DNA of 64,000 nt, taken from NCBI RefSeq assembly GCF_964340395.1, contig NC_135571.1, positions 8,826,453-8,890,452 of the forward strand, in the 5' to 3' direction. A model generated the notes under the pieces. That model was given only the letters and a program-made list of their open reading frames with translations, ran no database searches and was not told the origin of the DNA. The DNA is from Glandiceps talaboti. Its lineage: Eukaryota; Hemichordata; Enteropneusta; Spengelidae. Shown piece by piece: positions 1-28,654 of the stretch (within the stretch, counting starts at the first letter, position 1; each line of letters opens with the position of its first letter). The position numbers and the translations under genes were made by a program.

Positions 1-1726
1 GTCCCTAGCTGTGGATAATTTTATTTGTTGACGTGAAATAGTGTATGTATTTGCGTTGAATGGTAACTTTACGCGTTTACAAACGGGCACTGAGTCACAG
101 AGTAGGTTAATTGCGCAGACTAAACTTTACAAAACAAACAAACAAACAAACAAACAAACAAACAAACAAACAAACAAACAAACAAACATTTTATTATAAC
201 AGGAAAACGGAAACAACCGCCTGAACAAGGAAATAATGTTCTTTGCTTACAGTATATTTTCACAACATGATTATTTGTATTTCAAATTATCCGAGTATAC
301 GTCGTGGTTCGGAACTCTACATCTGTCATTGAACAAAATTCAAATAAACAAATTGCTCTAGCTTACCGTACATATTCGGCAGCTAGGCGAAGCAAATCTT
401 GGGTTTGGCGGGCTGTTGTTCTCCTCACTGTCTGACACTCTACTCGAAAAGTTGTACTGTAACAAGTAAAAGTTATATTTAGTTTTGCATTGTGATTTGG
501 ACGCGACTATATCCAATACGGAAATCCCGGATTTCTCAAGAACAATATGCGTTCTCTGGAATCTGTTAGTTCTGGTTAGCACTGCAATTAATCCAACGTT
601 AGTAGCTATCGCTGTGATTTATGGTGTATTCCATAAATCAACGAGTACTGACACATCTCTCCACACGGCGACTCAGTGACGGTGTCAGATTGCCACATAC
701 GTTCATGAAGCGAAATTCTTTCGTTTACGTTTGAGGGTTGGTTTACTCGAATGTCATTTTCGCCATTTGGATATTAGATCACAATCTTTTGGTATTCCTA
801 CATTCATCAATCGAATTCAACACGGGGAGTTCCGATATCATTACTAGAACGAGTTGAGAAAAACACAAAGCAAACAAATTTAAGAAAGCCATTCGTGTTT
901 TTCTTCTTCTTTATTTCACTTGCACACCCTTCTTTTATAAACACTATGTTGAAGTATGGAGTTGTCACACATTAATACTCAATACCACGACCAGTGCAAA
1001 TTCATTGCATCGATTCATAACGTAAAAGGGTTAACAATTTGATTATTTCCATTGAAACCACGGTCAATACCATATACTGTACGTGATCATGTTCGTTTGT
1101 GAAACAGGAGATTGTTAAGTCAGTCCAGCGCTGGGATTTCATGAGATCCTTATATTTATTTGAAACTTTTTGAAACTATTTGAAACTTTTTGAAACTTTT
1201 TGAAACTTTTTGAAACTATATGAAACGCCCATTCTATCCATGAAGAGAAAGAGCGCAGCGGAATAAAAATCCAGCGACGTAGAAGAGGTAGACAAACACG
1301 TACAATACAAGTTACGTACTACCCTGCCAACAAATGTAGGACAGCGGCAATTAATCCTAGCCAGGCTTCGGCCAACTAACTTAATTAACGGTGGACACAA
1401 CCTAACAATTATATAGTGCGACATGTTGGTATATGAGCGTTGATTTAATATTATACTCACAACAGGTTTCTTCCATGATATTATTTCAGTTTACATTTTT
1501 GATACTTCCAGTGTTTGCATTGTCTAATTGATTCCAGCGTGATTACATCCACACAACTGAGGCAACCTTACCACCCACTAGTGTAGTCTACCGCATCAAA
1601 TGTCATTTGTGCCTATCTTAGTAAATCGAAACCTCGACTGCCACTACAGTGTAGTATATCTTAAATTAGCCTGTACGTGACACAATTCAATATCAGTTTT
1701 TTAAAAATTTCTTTTAATTTTTATAG
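1..1726. other. Upstream region, no firm gene
   Basis: No convincing coding exon is seen. An (AAAC)n run lies at 131-188 and a short tandem of an 11-base TTTGAAACTTT-like unit at about 1158-1225. The open frames here start from TTG or GTG and show no domain. The only possible coding piece is a short hydrophobic ATG-led stretch at 1475-1510, which could be the signal peptide of the downstream Link/DED gene (listed separately). A minus-strand open frame at 366-582 ends at a donor-like site but has no recognisable content. Confidence 0.6.
1475..1510 (+). other. Possible signal-peptide exon of the Link/DED gene
   Basis: An ATG at 1475 opens MILFQFTFLILP and could splice in phase 0 to the exon at 1727. 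The joined product would read as a hydrophobic leader followed by VSIDAAPMKMK. The donor (GTGTTT) is weak, so this is only a candidate. Secretion is expected because both Link modules keep their disulfide cysteines. Confidence 0.2.
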
Positions 1727-18580
<16,854 letters not shown>

Positions 18581-18709
18581 TACTAAGGTAAGTTAAATTT
18601 GACGCAATTGAACCCACTGTAGAGTGAACACTTATAGTGGTTTTATCAATTATGCATATGCACCAGTGATTATTTTTACCATGCACTCGCATACAAGTGG
18701 AATTTGCAA

Positions 18710-19070
18710 TGCAGTGCAATACCGAAAACATTATTGCATACCTGTATGCAAATGATATGCAAATGAGGACACAATTGTTCATTGTACACGAAAGTGTATG
18801 ATCACAGTATCATTTAAAATTACGGAAATGTGCTGTTTCGGATAAACACATTATGTAATTCATAACATGTACATATCCTATGCTGCTGTAAAGTTGCAGT
18901 GTGGATACTGGGGGGGGGGGCAGTACTTGCACTCGAGCTTGTAGTGTTTTATGCTGCACTTTCGCGAGCATAGCGAGTGAAAGTATGGCCGCTGAGAACA
19001 CTGCAAGCACTCGTGCAAATATCCCAAGTACGCCACACTTGTACTCGCGTGTCACGTGGTTGTCATATGT
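18710..19070. repeat. Dispersed repeat B, intergenic copy
   Basis: The segment includes GCATACCTGTATGCAAATGA and a part near 18990-19040 (CACTGCAAGCACTCGTGCAA). The reverse complement of this material recurs at 27345-27500 and 27745-27835, and a diverged form at about 34060-34200. Several short inverted repeats suggest a non-autonomous DNA element. Confidence 0.55.
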
Positions 19071-20426
19071 TCACATGTGTAAGGATATAATAATCCAATT
19101 TTTAAGACATAGGTTTAATAACTCTAAGCTCAAAACTGCGCTAGCTACAATTGGAATGCTTAAAAAAAAATAAAAAAAACTTTGACTTACTTGTTATATT
19201 GTAAAACCTGATCAGTATTAAATCACCTGTGAGTAGAAAGAAAAATACATTTATTGTCCATATTGTAAACATGGAATATCGTTTTAAGTCACTTGTGTAA
19301 AAAAAAAGTATTTCTGTAGCCCTACGTATACTATAGTGCAATAAAAATGGATATTTGGTCAGCAGAAAATCACCACCCCTGTGCGATCATGATGATAGCT
19401 TGTTTGATTTCCTGATATACTTCAATTTCTTACAACTTAAAATTACAAACGTGTAGAATAACTACTTCCTCACAGTCTGCTCATTAACCCTGGAATTCTC
19501 TACCACAAGGAATAAATGCCGACAGCTTGGACATTTTAATGGTAAAAGCTAAATTCAGTGTTGCCTGACTGAGTGATAAGTATGAGATTCAGTGGATGAA
19601 TGCACTTTTTGTGAGCATCTTATCATTGTTACAGAGTACATCAATGTCTTTATTCAAATTTGAATTCTTTCAGGGATCGATTGGTTATACATTGGTGGAA
19701 ACATATCTCTATCCTCGATTCCCTTTGGGGTTCAAGATTCCAGATGTGACTACTAACCAGGTTTAATTGTGATGTAGGAATGCTTCCCATTTATTTTATG
19801 TAGCTCCTTAGGGAAGCTTCAATAATTACTGGTGGTTGTGGAGGGGCGGGGGTGGGGTGGGTGGGCAGGATGAACTCAAGCGGGTGTGTTGCATAAAATG
19901 TGACCTTCCGACAAATTCCAATTTTACTGCTTTATGTCAAATTATTTCAACAGCATGGGTTACTTATAAAATACGGTAAGATATGATAGGAGACCCGAGA
20001 CTGACACTTGTATGAGGACTACGCAGACCTTGTATCAAACCATTTTTTCCAATCCACTGAACCCAAACCTGGCATTTACATATAACTTATAACGTCAAAT
20101 AAAGCTGTACAAGTACGTGAAGTGTTTTTGAAACTGTTTTTCTTAGGTATAATGACTTATTTAATCGTAATATCATACATCCTGCACAGTATTGAACTAC
20201 CTGTGTAAACGTATACTGAAGTGATACACATAGTATGGTGCAATATATTCAATCACATTGATTGTTGGGTCCGCACCCAAAAATCATTGCCCCAATGAAT
20301 AACGATTTGAACTTATTACTATACTATGTATAGATAAACATATGTACAATATCTAATTATTGGTATTTTACAAATTTTCAGTGAATCTATGTTATGTGAT
20401 TAAAATATATATAACATAACATACAC

Positions 20427-20429
<3 letters not shown>

Positions 20430-20512
<83 letters not shown>

Positions 20513-20524
20513 CTTGGTGAGTAT

Positions 20525-20595
<71 letters not shown>
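20430..20595. repeat. Two (AT)n arrays around a 16-base spacer
   Basis: Runs at about 20430-20512 and 20528-20595 flank AACTTGGTGAGTATCA. The whole block could form an extended cruciform or be a length-polymorphic hotspot. Confidence 0.95.
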
Positions 20596-20596
<1 letters not shown>

Positions 20597-21246
20597 AATA
20601 ACTTTATATTTAACTTTATATTTATCTTATATTCAAAAAGACAAACTTGTGAAACTTTATTTCTTTTTAAGCACTTTGTATATGCCTGTTTCCTCTCTAA
20701 AGAGATGATTTTACAGATTGCCAATTTTAAGGCAAATAAATGTCGACACTTCACTGTCGAGTCAATAAATTGTAAAAGGCTAACAAATTTGGTCTTCAGC
20801 AGAGTTGTTTGATAGTACAAATTTAATAGCCAAACATGTAAACTCCAAAGGAGATGGTTATGTCTTTTATTGATGTTACATGACAAGTAAAACATATATC
20901 ACACAAAGTGTGGCTGTTATCGAACGATTGACATAAAATAAGGACTGTGACCGGAAGTATTTTGCCGCAATTGGTCACGATTTAGACATTTATGTTCTCA
21001 GAAAAATGGCATTCGCAAACCAGAGCTGCTATTTCTTCCGAGGAATCAATATCACAAAGTAAACCAATGGTTGTATCCATGTGCTCATATTTATGATAAT
21101 TCCCTGACAAAGAAGAACTGTATATACAGTAAGTCTAATACAGTACTTTAACAATACAGTATACAGTTGAGAGTTCTTTTATTTACCGGAGTTCCACCGT
21201 GGGTATGGCAATGGTCAAAGTGACACGATGGAAAACTAATAGAAAT

Positions 21247-21302
21247 ATACCACAAGTGAAGTTTAAATCTATTATAACAGATTTAAACTTCACTTGTGGT
21301 AT
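21247..21302. repeat. Perfect 24-bp inverted repeat with 8-base loop
   Basis: The left arm 21247-21270 and right arm 21279-21302 are exact reverse complements around ATTATAAC. The arm core reads CCACAAGTGAAGTTTAAATC. Both flanks diverge at once. It may be a young hairpin element or a structured RNA stem, and nothing adjacent identifies it. Confidence 0.9.
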
Positions 21303-23142
21303 TTCATTGTTAACTGTATTTAAAAAACGCGAAAGGAATATTATTTGAAAACCTAATGACATTTCGACATGAGAGACAGTGTGGAAGCATCGATGCCATA
21401 CTCTGGAGTACAAATACTTGGACTGGGGCACGACAGTCAGACCACAGGAGCTGGCTAAATTCACCGATAGAGGGTGCGAGTCGAGTGCGCGAAGCACGAG
21501 TCCACTGTAGTTCACTGTCCCGTGAGTCAGTACTGGTATCGTACGCGATAACCTCAAGCTTATACGTACGACTTATCGAGTTCTCCTGATTCTGCCAAAA
21601 TACCAACTAACGTGTAACCAACGAAAGCTCATGACAGTAATTTCAATCTCAATACTTTCTTATAATTGCTAACATTGCGTAGCTAAAAGTTTTGCTTTGC
21701 TATGGGAGAGTTATTCGATCTGCCCTTGCAAGGTTAACGTTGACACAACCGTGACTACCAGCTCAGTTCGTTGTAGTCTGAGCTACCAGTAATACCTATA
21801 TCATAATATCAGTTGCACTAATAACTAGAAGTAGTTTCGCAACATGTATTTAAAAAGTTCTAATTACAAATATGTCACTCTCACTAATTTCTTTCCCTGT
21901 TGAAGTGTGATTTTGTCTAGAATACGTCAACTGTTCTAAAATGTCAGGGTCCGTAAATTGAAGTTCACTTGTCCGCCGGGCGAACAGATTGATGTTTTCA
22001 CTTTTGCGGGGGCAAAGTTTACTTGCCACAGGCGCGTCGGGCAGCGTGAATTTTAAAGGACTGAATCAATTAAATTATTATTACATGTAATGCTATGTCA
22101 AAGTCGCATTAGAGTTCAGGTGCCGAAATTTGCTAGACGCCCATTACATTTAATGATTTAAATTCAAGCTGCACTTTTCGAGAAACATTGAAATTTGCGT
22201 AAAATGACCTACTAGTAATAGCTGTAACGATAAAAACATCAATACCCAGCCGTCTGGAATTAGCGTCTCGATAAAAAGCCGCCACTCTGGATCCGCCTGT
22301 GGTTTATGGACCATGATTTGATACGCGTCGACATACTGCTGTGGTCAGCGTAACTTACCGTGTAAATGACACAACGCGCGCTGAAGTTGTACGTTGATAT
22401 GTCAAATGTACGTACTATTCCTGAACGGTTTCTCGTTTTTTCTTGTATTTTTGAGTACAAGAAATTAAAAAAAATAACAAAGCGAAATTTTGGCAATCAG
22501 CCGTCCTGGCAGACTCAAAAGGCAAAATCGAGTCATAACAAACTTACAATGTTACTCAAAATATCACTTTTTTGATTCCGTAAACAGAAATATTTTTTCA
22601 AAAATATATTAGCCATTTCTTATTTGATGACTGAGTTGACTAGTAGATTATAGAAAGAGGTATACTTACCAATTTCAGTAATAAGAACAGATAGTTTGTG
22701 GACAGGACAGTTGACCCTTCAAACTGTGTACATGTACGTGTGTCGTCTGCTACAGCTGCAGCTGGGGATTTTCCCTTTGACCCTTAACCCCGCGCAATGC
22801 GTATAGGGAACGCCAACATGTCGTGCGGCTGCACTATATCATTGTATACGTATATACTGTATGTTACAGGAGCTAGTGAAGCGCTTTTTATAGTGGAAGT
22901 GCTTTGGAAATGGGCAGTTTTTAGTGCATAGGTCCTGTTGTTTTCGTTTTATGTGTTCTTAGTGTAGTTGTTGATAAGAAATAGTGTAGGCTAGGCTTTT
23001 CACATGTCCGTTATTTTGAAATCATAATAGTTTTTCATATGTACATATCATGTACTGTTGTTCTTGAGGTTTCACATGTCACGCCTGTAAGCTTAGTGTT
23101 CGTGATATTAGAACTACGTAGATGTTTTACAAGTCATGTAAT

Positions 23143-23290
23143 CGATCGATCAATCAATCAATCAATTAATCAATCAATCAACCAACCAACCAATCAATCA
23201 ATCAATCAATCAGTCAGTCAGTCAATCAATCAATCAATCAATCAATCAGTCAGTCAGTCAGTCAGTCAGTCAGTCAGTCAGTCAGTCAGC
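23143..23290. repeat. (CAAT/CAGT)n microsatellite
   Basis: Tetranucleotide array shifting from CAAT to CAGT units. It abuts the Ty3/Gypsy fossil fragment on its right. Confidence 0.95.
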
Positions 23291-23339
23291 CAATCTTTAT
23301 TTTCGCTACACACACTAACAGAGAGAGTGGTGTATTCTT

Positions 23340-23630
23340 GAATACTGGAACTTCGTGGATGAACTTATAGTCCAAGATGGAGTCTTATACAAAGGCATGA
23401 AAGTAATCTATAGATGCGACCTCAAATTATTGCAAGAGTACACTCCATTCATCTAGGTCCAGACGCATGGCATTGTGTATGCAGAACACGAGTGGAGATG
23501 TATTGTTCTGGCCTGAGCTATGATTGGAGAAACTGGTAGAAATCTTGAAAAACAAAATGTAATATACAACCCTCACAGTTGATCAAAACGTGAACAAGCA
23601 ACTTGCTGCATGGAGCTACTGGCCGGTCGG
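23340..23630 (+). mobile_element. Fossil Ty3/Gypsy integrase fragment
   Basis: Translation resembles the region leading into and including the zinc-binding N-terminal part of a Ty3/Gypsy (Metaviridae-type) integrase: a VQDG-x-LYKG-like lead and an HSSHLG-like segment. Only about 290 bases are recognisable and no LTRs were found. It is broken in several places, so it is an old remnant. Confidence 0.6.
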
Positions 23631-24129
23631 CACATAGTGTGTTAAAACAAGATTAAGACACAGACTCTCCACCAATGATCAAGATAATTTTGTTTCATTA
23701 TTGACTGTTTCTTTTTGTGAGATAGTGGAAAAAAGTAGAAGACTATTAAAATTACAATTCTTAAACAATATAACTCTGTCAGAGCTGTGTTCCTTACATG
23801 AAAATAATAAATGAATACGTAGTAGTATTCTTGATGAGAAATGATGTAATTGTTCAAGACTTAGTTCACTTGTCGAGGAGTGTTCTTCTTCATAGGAATA
23901 ATGTTAATAAGAGACAGCAAACTGGACTAATATAAAAGGATTTCTTCTGGACACTTTAAATTTCACGCAATCCTATAAGCTTATTATAATAGCAAATTAC
24001 GAATTTTAGTGAGAAATAGTTGTATAATAATAATAATAATAATCAGGAGTAATATTAGATAGGCCAAATGTATATTAATCTTCAGAGACTCTCTTCTTCA
24101 AAGTTGACGACCTTAGACCTATCGATCCT

Positions 24130-24740
24130 TTATGTCTGTTCATTGAAACGTCGACGAGTTTCCCGTTCAAAGCGTCTAGAATCCATCGTTTCCTTACCTA
24201 GGAGAGATTGAAGGCTACATTTTAGACTTCAATAATGATAGGTAACATAAGGATTTTGACAACAATATACGTTCCTCGTGAAATAGTGAGAAAAAATGTT
24301 GTAAGATACTTCGTACTCCAACTTTACTGTCATTTTGAATTTATTACAGTACTTTTCAAGTTGATTTTAAGGAGTTTTTTAAATTCTTTTAAGATGTTTT
24401 CAAGTTGAAATTAGGTAACCGTGCTCCAGTAAAGACAGATGCAAAACTATTCTAGATTCATAATAGTTTATACTACTTCTATCTCTTCCAACCCCTGAAT
24501 AGAAGACAAACTATTTTAGTAGTTAGGTCTATAAAGTAAAATACTGTGGTCTGGAAATTAATAAGAGGTTCTGTATAATGCAAACGCATGAATAAAATTC
24601 TTACGGAATGGATTCTCTGCTTTGATGAGAGATTCTCTCTTTCCTGTACTGAAGCGAAATGCCTCCGTTGTGTCGATGCACATCGTTGTTATCAATGCAA
24701 ATGTGATAACTAACAAACCGACAACCCAGGATTTCTTCAT
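24130..24740 (-). CDS. Secreted neuropeptide-like precursor
   Basis: Read on the minus strand, an acceptor (TTTTTTTTCTAG) precedes an ATG at 24740. Coding exon 1 spans 24740-24605, and a GTAAGA donor joins in phase 1 to exon 2 at 24197-24130, ending in TAA. The product is about 67 residues. It starts with a strong signal sequence (MKKSWVVGLLVITFALITTM), then TTEAFRFSTGKRESL, then an arginine-rich tail with further basic pairs (SRRFERETRRRF). A short peptide followed by Gly-Lys-Arg is the classical amidation and prohormone-convertase signature, so the likely product ends in FRFST-amide. A 5' UTR exon may end at 25364. If exon 1 is not spliced, the C-terminus would instead run on to 24558. The acceptor at 24198 is followed by GTAAGG, so exon 2 is less certain. 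I do not recognise the family. Confidence 0.6.
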
Positions 24741-24915
24741 TTCTCTAGAAAAAAAAGAATTAATTGAATTACAATTTCGCAAGGTTTGAAATACTTGACC
24801 ATTGGGTTAATCCACCACATGGAAAATGTACATGACACTTACGTGGACAGTCAGTTTGTATTTAGAGATCCATCCCACTGCATGTGACAGTAAGAAAGTA
24901 ACATGTTCGAATTCT

Positions 24916-25058
<143 letters not shown>

Positions 25059-25180
25059 GTTGGCACTATGGGATAGACTAATGGAAAGACAGACATGGAG
25101 GGGGAGAGGCAGATACTTAAAAGAGAAAGACATGCAGATGGACGAACGAACGAACGAACGAACGGAAAGGCGTATACGGA

Positions 25181-25185
<5 letters not shown>

Positions 25186-25214
<29 letters not shown>
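25186..25214. repeat. (TA)n and (AACG)n simple repeats
   Basis: A short TA run follows a small GAACG tetranucleotide block at about 25141-25165. Confidence 0.9.
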
Positions 25215-25217
<3 letters not shown>

Positions 25218-26557
25218 AGTTATGTATACCACTCTACATATATATGTATTGAGCACTGTTTACTCCAGCACATATACATTTTACATATACAGACTATATA
25301 TACACCTGTAAGTGTTAGATAAATGACGTGTACATGGAATGAATGCATTAAGTTCTACCTTACCTTGTGTATGTTTCCTATGCTCTGCGATCAGAAAGTG
25401 ATGATTTCATCTATTCCACGTCCTTTTATGAGCAACAACTAACGTGTACTTAGCTTTAATAAGTTATATCAATTGCAAGACAATTTCCGCCTTGAAGAAC
25501 AGAATTGACAGGAATTTAATTGCTGTCAATAATTGCGTGTCGGTTAATAAATGTTGGTTATGTTGATTTAGAATAACGAATTCTTTGATCCTACAGTAAC
25601 TGGTATTACAAATGTCAGTATTCATTACCATTGTGTTTATTTATTAATAAGACAGGCATCCAATTAATATCAATTATATACTACTACATAACTTAACCTT
25701 GACCTTGTACCCACCTTCCAATTGTGCACGTTTCTAAAGATTGACTTTCTGTATATTTGAACACATTAAAGGGGCATGGGGCCAGATGTTAAAATTTTCA
25801 AAACTTTTATTTTGTGTTTCCTAATTATGAAGAACGGGAACGCCAAGCTAATTCCAATTTCAGTTAGTTATTGGAAAATAAATTCTATAAGGTCTTAAGT
25901 GTACAGTAAGGGGTGTTGTTGCATTAATAACTCCTGCATGAACGACATTTATTTATTTATGAAAGAATTTTGGTACGTTTATAATAGCAAAATGACTCAG
26001 CCTTACCATGTAGAAACCAGGTTAAATTATTGAGTGACGGTTATACGTCGTTAAACTGGCGTTGTGAGTAATGCAATACCCTTTTGATAAGAACTTGTGA
26101 AGCAGCAGAAGTCTAGTCGACGAATGATATTACATTTTGTATTTTTATTATTTCTAAGTTTAGATAATTATTTGATTTAAAGTCCAGATAATGAAAATTA
26201 AATTACTGACATTTAGTAATTGTAAGCCTTGGGTTAAATTAAACATCATAAATCACTGAGTATATTAAGCAATAGATTATTTTACCACGAGAAAATTAAA
26301 AAAACCAAACATGTTTGTTTCTTGTAACATGCCTTTAGCTAGAATCTAGTCATTTTGATGTCACTTTACTCCTATCACGCCTGGCATTTCTCTAGTGGCC
26401 GTTTACTCTTCTACCTTACCAATCACTTTTTAGAAAACCCCCACAAATAGACTAGTTCGACCATGTTGTTATTCAATGAAGTAATCGAAATTTTACGTAA
26501 AGATATAGACCTTCAATGGCAAGGTGAACTTATCAAAATCAACAAAGTTTCAATCCC

Positions 26558-26673
<116 letters not shown>

Positions 26674-27344
26674 TCCACATCTAGAAAATGATGATAGTTG
26701 AATTTTATACAAAATGAACAATCACACCAGACATTACAGATAAAACATAATATCACAAAATTTATTGTTTATTTTCACACAGATTATTGAAACTGGTGGG
26801 TGTTTCCTACAGATAGAAAAATGAAAATAAAAATAATATACACATCATGGCAGCCTACATGTAATACACAGACAATTAATGGTTTTGTCCTTATTCCCAT
26901 GTTAATACTTCATTTTTTCCTTTCCCGTAAATCACGCCCCAAAAATAGCGAAGGAAGGGACACCACTTACCAATATTAAATAGATGAGAAAGGTAATTAT
27001 TTTGGATTTTCAATTCATAATCACACTTTACTATTATACTTGATGAAAAGCAATTTGACTAAGTCTGTGTTTGTAATAATTAAAAAAATTAATAGTTGCA
27101 AACAAGTTGTTAAAACTGATAATCACTATGAAATGTTCAGTCATGCGTGGGTTGAAATGTTACATAGCATAAATGGTTTAATTATTTGTGTTTGTTTGTG
27201 ATTATAAGTGAAAAGTCCAAAATAAATACCTATTTCTCATTCATATTACCACCTTGAAACATAAAAGTCTGAAGTTAATTGTGACAAAGGTGTGTTTTAC
27301 GTATACTGGACGGTTCTCTGATATCAAAACACATAATATAATCA

Positions 27345-27835
27345 TAAAACCCTATGATGCTTGAGTGCAAGCGTGGCATACTTGGGGTATTTACATGAGT
27401 GCTTGCAGCGTTCTCTGTGGTTGTAATTTCATGTGTGTAGCAAGTGAAAGTGAAGTAGAAAACACAGCAAACACGAGTGCAAATAGCCCTGAGTACCCCA
27501 TTCTCGCAAACCAGAGCTGTTATTTCTTCCATGACACTGCAAAATAACGAACGTTATTTGTTGACGGCGCATGTTGGACGGTACCGTAAAAGAGGCCATG
27601 GTTTGCGACAATGTGAGTACCCACACTTGTATCCACACAACATTGGGTTTTGTTATTATTGCATATGTTAATCGGAAGCAGCAAATTTCTATGGTTTTCA
27701 TAGTGAAGTCACACAATTTTAAATGCAAGGGAATGAGCAGGCCATCGTTTGCATATCATTTGCATACAGGTATGCAATAATGTTTTTGGTATTGCACTGT
27801 CAGTGCAAATGCCACTAGAATGAGCACAAAATTTT
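27345..27835. repeat. Dispersed repeat B, reverse copies
   Basis: CTTGAGTGCAAGCGTGGCAT through GAGTGCTTGCAGCGTT is the reverse complement of 18990-19040. TTTGCATATCATTTGCATAC at about 27746 is the reverse complement of the repeat near 18755. The intervening 200 bases are not shared, so this may be two ends of one larger element. Confidence 0.55.
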
Positions 27836-28654
27836 AACATGTAACACCAACGCACGGTCAACAACCAACAACCATTTGTCTGAGTAATGTGTGCCAAACT
27901 CTTGATGCGTACAAAATACATGGCGTTGTGTAGGACAGCGTGTAATACATCTTGGAACAAACAATAGGTCCATTATAACAATGGTGAATGCATTTGCAAC
28001 AGTGTCACGTTATCTTAAAAATGGTCAACTAAATTATGGATTACACATTATTTGCATTTCAGAACTTATACTTCATGGAATTTTTGGATAATTTTTAATG
28101 TTTGACCCTTGACCCTCAAACAAACATAACTATAGTACATCACTAGGGGGCGCAATTTATCAAAAAAGGTGTATTACAAAGTCAGCAGCACAACAGTAGC
28201 ACAGCATATGTAAAATACTTGACCATAAACACACAAATTTACAATACATGAAAAGTATATCTTTCAATCAATATTATACATCGTGGAATTGAAGAACTTA
28301 ATTTATTTAAAGCGTTTCAGAACGTTTTTAAAAATAAAAACTGAACTGTGAGAAACATAACATCTGAGCAATTTTTTGTATTTATGCAAGGAATGTATCT
28401 GTTTGACACAAAATGTGCTGTAAACATATTGATAAACTGGACGGAATTTAAATAATAATAAATTTTTATCAATATATACGACTCCTAGAGTAATTGCATA
28501 CATAATCTGTTTTAGGATCTATTCAATCATTATACATGGACATAGTTCACAATTTTGGAACATGATAGCATAGGCAATGTGATCAAGTTACTTCTCTTGG
28601 TAAATGTTGTCTTTTCTCTCTCTCAGCTCCTTTTCGTGATAACTGATCTGTTTC

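Larger units (their letters stand above)
18581..24129. other. Intergenic region, no gene recognised
   Basis: About 5.5 kb without a supported gene. It holds repeat B copies (about 18710-19070), possible poly(A) signals for the upstream gene (AATAAA at 19338 and 20097), AT arrays (20430-20595), a perfect hairpin (21247-21302), a CAAT/CAGT array (23143-23290) and a Ty3/Gypsy scrap (23340-23630). A 124-codon minus frame at 21183-21557 overlaps the hairpin and has no protein-like features. Confidence 0.65.

Noticed and set aside
366-582. Minus-strand open frame ending at a donor-like GTAAGC
   Set aside because: No recognisable domain, the start is GTG, and no partner exon is visible inside the window.
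485-679. Plus-strand 64-codon frame with a hydrophobic middle
   Set aside because: It starts with TTG, lacks a usable phase-0 donor to the 1727 exon, and overlaps another frame of equal quality.
21183-21557. 124-codon minus frame
   Set aside because: It crosses the perfect hairpin, has no domain, and its composition is not protein-like.
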